Assembly: GCA_964534335.1 (NCBI GenBank)
Contig: CAZHPS010000001.1
Location: forward strand, 1-59,939
From: JAABRU01 sp964534335
GTDB lineage: Bacteria; Desulfobacterota; Desulfobacteria; Desulfobacterales; Desulfococcaceae
Direction: 5' to 3'
DNA length: 59,939 bases
Position numbers and translations under genes: made by a program. How positions within the stretch are numbered: the first letter of the stretch is position 1; every line of letters begins with the position of its first letter. Under the pieces are notes generated by a model that saw only the letters and a program-made list of their open reading frames with translations, had not been told where the DNA came from and did no database searches. Shown in pieces: positions 55,301 to 59,939 of this stretch.

Positions 55301-55828
55301 GGCGCGGGAATCATTCTGCGTTATGACGGAAACAGTTGGAATAAAATGCAAATCAGCATTGAAAATCCGGATATTCGGGATATATGGGGAGAAAATGCAG
55401 GGAATGTCTATGCTGTGGGAACAGAGGGGCTGATTCTTCATTATGACGGACAGAACTGGCGGAAAATGGAATGCCCTACGGCAAATCATCTGTACGGGAT
55501 ATGGGGAAACAGCGGCACTGATGTGTTTGCTGTGGGATCAAAAGGCGTGATTCTGCATTATGACGGAACTGCATGGCAGGAAATGGAAAAAGATACAGGC
55601 CGTTTCATTCTTTTTCTGGAATCCGTATGGGGCCAGTCAGAAAACAGCGTCTTTGCAGCAGGCAGTGACGGCATACTTCTTCATTATGACGGAAACATCT
55701 GGACTGAATACGAAAATTTTACAGACACTTCTCTGTCTGCCCTGTGGGGGCCGTCCGGGGAAGGAAATGCCGCAGATATTTTTGCTGTGGGAGAAAACGG
55801 AACCATCCTGCATCTTGGCGCAGATTAG
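49346..55828 (+). CDS. Giant secreted multi-propeller protein (35 blades) with Calx-beta-like domains
   Basis: About 2160 residues. Signal peptide at 1-26 (FFPVCFFIFVLSALPCLLCAG). Thirty-five repeats of about 40 residues with the pattern (V/I)WGxSxxDVFAVGxxGxIxHYDGxxWxxM are grouped 14 + 14 + 7 (DNA about 49460-51165, 52075-53740, 55005-55825). Between groups lie three and then four Calx-beta-like beta-sandwich domains (VPESVTEGG ... ITVPASVTVPAGQTSAVF ... DDTVADGTRNVIIRA). Fourteen and seven fit multiples of seven, so I infer five seven-bladed beta-propellers. Start set at the ATG behind AGAGGAG; a GTG nine bases earlier is too close to it. No membrane helix, no enzyme motif and no PEP-CTERM or dockerin at the end. 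Probably binds cell-surface partners or matrix. Confidence 0.88.
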   Translation: MKKIHFFPVCFFIFVLSALPCLLCAGDDQWSVMIRPKARILNSVWGNSETGVFAVGDCGTILRHDGSTWQMMESPTEANLTDIWGTGKNSLFAVGDKGTVLRCDGTRWQQMNSLTETNLKAVRGNSTSGIFAVGENGTIIRYDGTAWTAVNSPTAVTLYSMWESLGTDIFAVGGGGTILRYDGNSWNPMSSGDGRNLRTVWGFSSSDVYAAGSGSLLHYDGRNWQTVESNFYPIRDLWGNSGTDLYAVGASLSGQPVALWYNGKEWKNTGADTDIPLNSIWGDGKGLVPAAGGNSQKGGIIYAYNGQEWQEIWHQPESDLTRKMYAVHAFSEKDVFAVGEAGAILHYDGSQWAAMESGTEKGLWAVWGISGTDLFTVGEAGTILHYDGTAWQEVNSGITSDLYDIWGYASDSGEPAEIFAVGDKGNVLHWKNGKWEAMSSGVGILLEGIWGIKTEKGADVFAGGNKGVILRYKDGKWVQMESPVEKNIRDIWGYSDENGVTVFAVGDRISEKKANFLCYEGMQWTLADMGQGEFLRTVWGDGETDIFIAGQNGFIRHYDGKTWNSADRSEKTGIVHMHGIPKAPGRVSRMFAVDGDGAVLQYTDINVFLPESVTEGGSLAEGTVLLPYAPAADTQISLTSDDPSEITVPASVTVPAGQTSAVFSVTPADDTVADGTRNVIIRASAANYNFGSEMIRVHDNESAVLNLILPDAVFEGEELPAGSGTLIVTPVPEEEISVSLHSSHPDRLSVPRKVTIPAGHGSIRFDMLVGDDTEKDNTQTITVTASVSGWTSGSAGIQVADNDRYGLTLSIPDTGAEKDKPLSGTVSLTEPFETDLLIHLSADDTSELMVPETVTIPAGSISAAFELSPVADYLSDNPQSVSLTADAPGFASAKARISITDSDSIWQPIHLGTSMLRAVWGSSEKDVFAVGWDGMILHYEGDQWNVMDSGTDISLRHVWGHDRNTVFAVGGATDGAVILRYDGSKWATVYSHPEQVLNGVWGIAPDNVWAVGKSDASGGMILHWDGVQWKEIGPGGLAELNSIWGTSASDIFVSGNKGQILHWDGLTWISMTSGTTSVLRCVWGNAGNDVFAVAQDLILHYDGTGWSKMEGGEGKYLYNIWGTGPDNVYITGNKGTVLHYDGNQWQEENSGTELALWGIWGSSPDNIFASGAEAIVLHYDGTGWKTHKEPDITYNGIWCFSSENGTGTQAFAVGDAGSILCYDGSTWKETEKGLYPNLNSVWGRSPWEIWAVGDEGTILHFNGTKWHKADSGTYVNLYELFGLPEDSGRPDVFAAGDKGTVLHFDGEQWQRMETGTDLKLQAVWAVPANTESGYEIFAAGWQGIILHFDGSRWHKQQITTKTLYDIWGSSAADIYASGADGGLFHYDGYNWHVIETDTKHVLWSIWGTSAADVYVSGYGEIRHYDGSEWTNMPAPARSVNAVWGLSAFDMFGAGDYNTLVRYTAVAIHVPEQVNEGKGILSAQGRVSVSVPLEADLAVRLTSHDFSEVSVPDTVVIPAGQNEAFFDLTIHDDAIADGTQRVAFTTAAEGYSLGTAFIHVKDNETAVLKIQVPEQAEEGDGLLSAQGAVFLQTEDGEDLTAQKPVRISLINDCPAEIHIPDTVIVQAGQSVADFDMTVIDDKVFDGPRIVRITASVEGWTAGSADMEITDNEKAQIMLEVPDSVSENDAQTPLGGTVSVQGTLLWDLTVDLFSDRNTDIIVPETVTIPARQSSADFTFTVKDDPEINGDRTVNIAASAPGWDSAGAAITVKDNDPGEIRFPSDRFSMWKQGEIIRIPVNRYYSSAGQISVCYTLEDTASGIAEDGTLVFENGEKEKQISISRVSERGEKMTLSLSDPGGGAVLGTPATAEIMLTDAMSWSREAQSGEDHLRGVWGSSTADVFAVGWGGTILHYDGSTWSDRSLDTVNPVFLEDLWGSTGKNVFAVGHKGIIFHYDGSKWQAAESPTDLHLYAIWGPAGAESRIFAAGAGIILRYDGNSWNKMQISIENPDIRDIWGENAGNVYAVGTEGLILHYDGQNWRKMECPTANHLYGIWGNSGTDVFAVGSKGVILHYDGTAWQEMEKDTGRFILFLESVWGQSENSVFAAGSDGILLHYDGNIWTEYENFTDTSLSALWGPSGEGNAADIFAVGENGTILHLGAD

Positions 55829-55846
55829 TGTTACAGACTACTGCGT

Positions 55847-55938
55847 TGTCAACTTTGATTTTATGATCTGAAGTGTACAAAAAACCGGATTTTTTGGAAA
55901 AATCCGGTTTTTGCAAGGCACAGATTCAAGGTTGACAG
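55847..55938. repeat. Repeat with CCGG hairpin, family F2 copy 2 (likely terminator)
   Basis: AAACCGGATTTTTTGGAAAAATCCGGTTTTT is a perfect stem-loop followed by Ts, just after the propeller gene. The flanks match 43383-43476 in inverted orientation. Confidence 0.7.
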
Positions 55939-55940
55939 AG

Positions 55941-56081
55941 TACTACATGACCAATTTAGATTTTATGGTATCAATTCCCCTCTTGAGAGGGGCATGGGGT
56001 GTGTTTTGGGTGTGCAATTCCGGACACACCCCTGCCCCTCTCAAGAGGGGAATATATAAAATTCAACGTGGTCATGTAGTA
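55941..56081. mobile_element. TA-ended palindromic miniature element
   Basis: Left TACTACATGACCAATTTAGA, right GGTCATGTAGTA with AAATTCAACG before it. The core holds TTCCCCTCTTGAGAGGGGCA and its inverse around GGTGTGTT. About 141 bp, no gene. Single copy in the window. Confidence 0.75.
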
Positions 56082-56152
56082 CCGCATTCAGCAGAGCAGT
56101 TTCGGAAACTTTGGGGGGTTACGCATCAGAAAACAGATGCTTTCCGGCCTGT

Positions 56153-56758
56153 TCAATCATCTGCACTTGGCACTGAAAAGCCTTCTGCCTCCAGTGCATC
56201 ACGAATGTTTTGCGTATTGCAGGGAAACAGCCGGAAATAATAGATACGGCTGCTGCTTTCCTGTGCGGTCATGCTTACGTTGATAATATCACCTCCGCAG
56301 GTCTGGATAATCTGCACTGCTTTTTTGAATGCTTCATGGTCATCACGGATTACGACTTCCAGCCGGGAACTGGAAGTCAGAATTCCCATCATGTCAATAA
56401 AGGTTCTCAGTATGTCTGTTTCGGTGAGAATTCCCACGAGCCTGTTTCCTTCCACCACAGGCAGACCGCTGATTTTGTGACGGTAAATCCGGCGGGCTGC
56501 TTTTTCAATATCATCATCCGGTGCCACAGTGACGGGATCACGGATGATCAGATCTTTGAGGGAAACATCGCTGACCATAGAGGGCAGCAGGCCCTCTTTC
56601 AGATCAGCCAGTGTAAGAAAACCCCGCAGGGTATTGTCCGCAGATACAACGGGAAGATGGCGGATACGGCTGGATTTCATCATTTTAATGGCCTCTTCCA
56701 CAGATGTATTTTCACGGATGGTGATGGGATCCGATATCATCAGCGATCTGACTTTCAT
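56153..56758 (-). CDS. CBS-ACT protein (AcuB-like)
   Basis: 201 residues. Two CBS domains (MKVRSLMISDPITIRENTSV ... RHLPVVSADNTLRGFLTLAD; LIIRDPVTVAPDDDI ... SGLPVVEGNRLVGILTETD) followed by a C-terminal ACT-like domain (SRLEVVIRDDHEAFKKAVQI ... YYFRLFPCNTQNI). This is the arrangement of AcuB-type proteins, which sense adenine nucleotides. Target unknown. Monocistronic by spacing; the AhbD gene lies downstream but 242 bp away. Confidence 0.85.
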   Translation of the reverse strand: MKVRSLMISDPITIRENTSVEEAIKMMKSSRIRHLPVVSADNTLRGFLTLADLKEGLLPSMVSDVSLKDLIIRDPVTVAPDDDIEKAARRIYRHKISGLPVVEGNRLVGILTETDILRTFIDMMGILTSSSRLEVVIRDDHEAFKKAVQIIQTCGGDIINVSMTAQESSSRIYYFRLFPCNTQNIRDALEAEGFSVPSADD

Positions 56759-56999
56759 TTTGTTTTTCCCTGTTCTGTATTCTGTATCTGTTTAAAGTTT
56801 CAAAATTGACAGACTTCCGAATTTTCGGAAGTCTTTTAAGCGGAAACTTCGGCCTGTTTTCTTATTTTGCGTTTAAAAAACGCACCGGCTCAAAACTGAC
56901 AGCAAACTTCATTAGACCTCTTGCAAAAGTGGGAATTGCTCCATTGATTTTATTGGATAAAAATTGACTTTGGAAAAAGGTCTATTTCAATAAAAAAAT

Positions 57000-58115
57000 C
57001 TATCCTCTGCATTTCACAGGCTGCCAGGTGCAAAGGGGCTCTTCTGCCATGTAATCGCCTGTGGCTTCATAGGCCCTGGCCCGACATCCTCCGCATACCC
57101 GTTTGTATTCACAGGCTCCGCATTTGCCTTTGAGATTGTCATAATCGCGCAGTTTCAGGAAAATTTCTGATTTATCCCAGATGTTTTTGAAAGAATCCTT
57201 TGTGACATCACCGCAGTTAAGTTCCAGAAATCCGCAGGGCTGAACAATGCCGGTATGGGAAATAAAACAGAATCCGGTTCCGCCCAGGCATCCGCGTGTG
57301 ACTGCATCCAGTCCATGCGTCTGGAATGTGACTGTTTTTCCCTCTTCCTTTGCCCTCTGCCGGAGAATGCGGTAATAATGGGGCGCGCAGGTGGCTTTGA
57401 GTTGGAGACAGGTTTTTTCCCGCTGATCATAAAACCAGTTCAGGGCTTCCTCATATTGAACAGCATCTATGGCCTGATCCGCAATGTATTTGCCCCGGCC
57501 TGTGGGAACCAGCAGAAAAATGTGGTGGGCCACCGCGCCCAGTTCCACAGCCAAATCCTGAATTTTGGGCATTTCGTCGAGATTGTTTTTGGTGATGGTG
57601 GTATTAATCTGAAATTCAATACCTGCCGCTTTTGCAATCCGTATGCCCCGCTGCGCACCTTCAAACGCGCCGTCAACTCCCCGGAAACGATCATGTTTCT
57701 CTTTGCTCGCTCCGTCCAGACTGATACTGATGCGCCGGATGCCGGATTCTGCCATTTTCCGCGCGGATTCTTCGGTAATCAGGGTTCCGTTGGGAGCCAT
57801 GACCATGCGCAGCCCTTTTTCCGTGCCATAACTGGCAATGTCAAAAATATCGGATCGGAGCAGAGGTTCTCCTCCGGTCAGTATGACAATGGGGCTGCCG
57901 GTTTCCGCAATCTGATCCACAAGCCGGAAACAGGCTGAGGTTTCCAATTCTCCGGTATACGGCCCCATAGTTGCCGAGGCCCGGCAGTGAATGCAGGAAA
58001 GATTGCAGTTGCGTGTGATTTCCCATGCCACCAGGCGAATCTCCGCGCCTTTCTGATCTCCGTGACCATGAGGATGAGCTTTATGCTCCGATGTATGTTT
58101 ATGCGGATGTGTCAT
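57000..58115 (-). CDS. ahbD: Heme b synthase (AhbD, radical SAM)
   Basis: 371 residues. Radical SAM motif CNLSCIHC with VAWEITRNC before it, GGEPLL, ISISLDGASKEKHDRFRG, and a C-terminal auxiliary-cluster region with GTGFCFISHTG, CGFLELNCGDV and CGACEYKRVCGGCRARA. These match the AhbD type, which decarboxylates iron-coproporphyrin III propionates to heme b in the siroheme route of sulfate reducers and methanogens. The N-terminus is His-rich (HPHKHTSEHKAHPHGHG), perhaps metal binding; unusual. AhbC is a close relative, so I keep slight doubt. Start behind AAGGAAAACA. Confidence 0.85.
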   Translation of the reverse strand: MTHPHKHTSEHKAHPHGHGDQKGAEIRLVAWEITRNCNLSCIHCRASATMGPYTGELETSACFRLVDQIAETGSPIVILTGGEPLLRSDIFDIASYGTEKGLRMVMAPNGTLITEESARKMAESGIRRISISLDGASKEKHDRFRGVDGAFEGAQRGIRIAKAAGIEFQINTTITKNNLDEMPKIQDLAVELGAVAHHIFLLVPTGRGKYIADQAIDAVQYEEALNWFYDQREKTCLQLKATCAPHYYRILRQRAKEEGKTVTFQTHGLDAVTRGCLGGTGFCFISHTGIVQPCGFLELNCGDVTKDSFKNIWDKSEIFLKLRDYDNLKGKCGACEYKRVCGGCRARAYEATGDYMAEEPLCTWQPVKCRG

Positions 58116-58321
58116 TGTTTTCCTTGCTTATATTGGTCAAATTCTGGTGAACTGAAAATTGGAATTTCTGTCATTTCAGCGAAAGATGGAATGATTTTTC
58201 GGTTCTTCCTTATCATAAGTTCTTTCGGTCTTCAAATCTTTTTCATACCCAATCCTGTCAAAGATGCTGATTGCCTTTATAAATTTTTTTTCATCCGAAA
58301 CATCGCGGTTTCCGCTCTTTT

Positions 58322-58975
58322 TCAACTTTTCAATATTCCCTTCAATGCCGCAAGATTCTCCGTTTCATCAAACAGGGCCGCAGCCGGAACAGCAAAACCT
58401 TTCACTGCTTTGCTTTTCAGAACTCCCGAATCTGCTTTCACATGAAGAATATACCGATCTTTCTCAGGAAAATACTGCTCGACCACATGGGATGCCGGAT
58501 CAATGATCCAGTATTCTTTCACGCCGTGGGCCGCATAATCCTCAAACTTCACTGTCCGGTCATTGTACTCTGTTGCCGGAGACAGCACTTCCGCGATAAA
58601 ATCCGGAGCCGGGAACTGTGTCTGTTTGGGTTTGAATTTTTTGGATTTTGCCCTGCTCCAGAAACAGACATCCGGTTCATAGTCATTTCTGGTCAGGGAA
58701 ATCATCATCTTTTCATGTCCCACATAGCCAAGCTGATGAACCATGACATAAATGCTCATAAGTCTCATCAGCGATGAAGATGCAAATTCGTGTTCGATTC
58801 TTACCGGTGAATGCACAATAACCTCCCCGTTGATGAATTCGGCTTTCTGATCTTCCCGGACATCCGCATAAAATTTTTTGCGTTTTTTCCGCTCCTCATG
58901 CAGGGTTGTCCGAATGTCACGGTAATACAGACTAAGTTTCGGGGAACGATGCAACTGCTCTGTGAGAATATCCAT
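58322..58975 (-). CDS. Uma2-family (DUF820) nuclease-like protein
   Basis: 217 residues. Family blocks: KAEFINGEVIVHSP (Glu), YEPDVCFWS, PDFIAEVLSPATEYNDRTVK (Asp, Glu and Lys of the PD-(D/E)xK fold) and GVKEYWIIDPASHVVEQYFP. These proteins are abundant in cyanobacteria and some filamentous bacteria, often near mobile elements. Substrate unproven. Start behind AGGAGTGTGACCT. Confidence 0.88.
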   Translation of the reverse strand: MDILTEQLHRSPKLSLYYRDIRTTLHEERKKRKKFYADVREDQKAEFINGEVIVHSPVRIEHEFASSSLMRLMSIYVMVHQLGYVGHEKMMISLTRNDYEPDVCFWSRAKSKKFKPKQTQFPAPDFIAEVLSPATEYNDRTVKFEDYAAHGVKEYWIIDPASHVVEQYFPEKDRYILHVKADSGVLKSKAVKGFAVPAAALFDETENLAALKGILKS

Positions 58976-59136
58976 AGGTCACACTCCTGTAAAATCGTAA
59001 GTGATGTTATGCAAGTCTTTTAAAAATCAGAAAACTGACCCTTTTCACCGTGATTCCCGATTAAACTGAAATTCATTGATTTCAAAATATTGCACATACC
59101 ATTTTTCGACAGTATGAGAATGTTGCGTAACATCAT

Positions 59137-59364
59137 TTACTTCAGCAGAAAAATCAAAACAGCAATCATGACCGTCAGCAATGAACCGTAAAAAACGATT
59201 ATGGTCTGTGAAAACAGGGTTGCAGGCCATATATTTTTTCCACCGATAAATGCCTGCGGATTCATACTGAAATCAATTTCTTTTTCCTCTTTTTTGCGAA
59301 CATCATTATACTGATCCAATTTTGTTTTTTTTGGCACGATTCTTGCGTAGACATATTCATTCAA
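59137..59364 (-). CDS. Possible small membrane protein
   Basis: 75 residues with one C-terminal hydrophobic segment (IIVFYGSLLTVMIAVLIFLL) after a charged N-terminus. No homolog recognised. The 5' part overlaps the solo family B arm at 59316-59350, so the frame may be accidental. Low confidence. Confidence 0.3.
   Translation of the reverse strand: MNEYVYARIVPKKTKLDQYNDVRKKEEKEIDFSMNPQAFIGGKNIWPATLFSQTIIVFYGSLLTVMIAVLIFLLK
59316..59350 (+). promoter_or_regulatory. Solo family B arm with perfect sigma-54-type site
   Basis: ACTGATCCAATTTTG then TTTTGGCACGATTCTTGCGT: TTGGCACG-N4-TTGC is the RpoN consensus (GG-N10-GC). Faces right, toward the nested elements and the transposase relic. Its other arm is absent. 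Confidence 0.5.
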
Positions 59365-59373
59365 ATATTGGTA

Positions 59374-59718
59374 GTGGTCTGCACGAACTGATTAAAATTT
59401 AACTATACTGATCCAATTTTGGTTTTCTTTGGCATGATTTTTGCCTGACGTGCTGAAAGTGAAAAAACATCCGTTTTTGGCCTGAAAAACCCCGCAGACG
59501 GGCTGAAAAAAACTGTTTGGGCGCATAGGCAATTTCCGTGCCAAAGAAAACCAAAATTGGATCAGTATATCTTATATTATTATGTTTTTAAAAAATGCTG
59601 ATTTTTGTCTATACATCATAAATACAAACAGTTATACGATACATCCATGATACTGCTTATACTGATTACAAATAACATATTGATTTATATATTAAAAAAA
59701 TCAGTATGAGAATCCATC
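59374..59718. mobile_element. TA-flanked miniature element, family A copy 3 (interrupted)
   Basis: Flanked by TA at 59372-59373 and 59719-59720. Left GTGGTCTGCACGAACTGATT; right end AAATCAGTATGAGAATCCATC. Removing the inserted family B element (59406-59567) plus one TA restores a sequence matching the 26095-26281 copy. Its right TA overlaps the stop codon of the neighbouring transposase frame. Confidence 0.85.
59406..59567. mobile_element. Family B element nested inside family A, with TA target duplication
   Basis: A 162-bp insert: left TACTGATCCAATTTTGGTTT, right AAACCAAAATTGGATCAGTA, perfect inverted ends. TA is duplicated at 59404-59405 and 59568-59569. Each arm carries an inward sigma-54-type site: TTGGCATGATTTTTGC (plus) and TTGGCACGGAAATTGC (minus). 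No reading frame. Confidence 0.9.
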
Positions 59719-59939
59719 TACCCAAATATTATTTGAAATTTTTCAACCATCAGTTTTTTTAATTTATCAATATGATCTCCGGTATTATTCAGAAACTGAA
59801 AAATTTTTGGACGGAATACTTTGTATTCCTTATAATATTTGTTTTTTGCCAGATGCTCTTTGGCATATTTCCAAATAATATTTGTTTTTTGCCAGATGCT
59901 CTTTGGCATATTTCCAAAAACGTTCAGTCAGATTCAGAT
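59718..59939 (-). pseudogene. IS630-type transposase C-terminal fragment, broken by a 43-bp duplication
   Basis: On the minus strand the edge reads LTERFWKYAKEHLAKNKYY and, after a duplicated copy, IWKYAKEHLAKNKYYKEYKV ... DKLKKLMVEKFQIIFG, the ERxWKxxKxxxxxNKYY block of IS630-superfamily DDE transposases (the Glu is catalytic). A 43-bp direct duplication (starting TTTGGAAATATGCC) shifts the frame. The gene runs off the right edge; its N-terminal part is outside the window. The stop lies at the TA of the adjacent family A element. Confidence 0.7.

Overview
The window looks like chromosomal DNA of a sulfate-reducing desulfobacterial organism (Desulfobacterota; a Desulfonema-like genome would fit). 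Evidence: an AhbD-type heme synthase of the siroheme-dependent heme pathway, a PEP-CTERM protein behind -24/-12 (sigma-54) type promoters and a GEMM-I riboswitch, a dockerin-bearing secreted protease, a probable UGA-encoded selenocysteine, and many short palindromic repeat elements. The assignment rests on gene content only. I recognised no rRNA, tRNA or CRISPR array.

Layout. (1) 413-5499: a two-gene operon of a DNA methyltransferase fused to an Mrr-like nuclease domain, overlapping a solo SbcC-like ATPase. (2) 5500-12480: a repeat-rich region with a secreted C10 cysteine protease (six PPC repeats plus dockerin), a decayed indolepyruvate oxidoreductase relic, a tandem array of sigma-54-like promoters, a cyclic-di-GMP riboswitch and a PEP-CTERM protein. 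(3) 12493-15295: hybrid histidine kinase and Fe-alcohol dehydrogenase. (4) 15296-17523: transposase debris, then a HAD phosphatase translated behind a DUF1573 protein whose frame holds one UGA at a conserved Cys. (5) 17779-21689: a 985-residue orphan and a coiled-coil protein. (6) 21759-27190: accessory genes (DUF1828 pair with a frameshifted partner, radical SAM protein, glycosyltransferase, Fic protein). (7) 27411-36749: a run of eight minus-strand envelope/scaffold genes: a membrane protein with two AMP-ligase C-terminal-like modules, a small membrane protein, an outer-membrane barrel, a FlgO-like lipoprotein, two proline-rich membrane-anchored coiled-coil proteins, RmuC and flotillin-like FloA. 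(8) 37413-46218: housekeeping genes rplU-rpmA-obgE-proB, pbpC, AMMECR1, a zinc-ribbon membrane protein and PpiD. (9) 46448-49114: DHH-CBS-tRNA nucleotidyltransferase fusion. (10) 49346-55828: a 2160-residue secreted protein with 35 propeller blades and Calx-beta-like domains. (11) 56153-59939: CBS protein, AhbD, Uma2 nuclease, and at the right edge nested miniature elements beside a broken IS630-type transposase.

Integration. Two secreted-protein genes (6251, 11791) have GG-N10-GC promoters upstream, and the second also has a c-di-GMP riboswitch, suggesting that surface or matrix proteins are tied to nitrogen-type sigma and second-messenger control. The 27-37 kb cluster looks like one envelope assembly. 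The most testable novelties are the UGA-containing DUF1573 protein, the promoter array plus riboswitch, the tandem ANL-C membrane protein, and the inverted-repeat elements carrying inward-facing sigma-54-like promoters.
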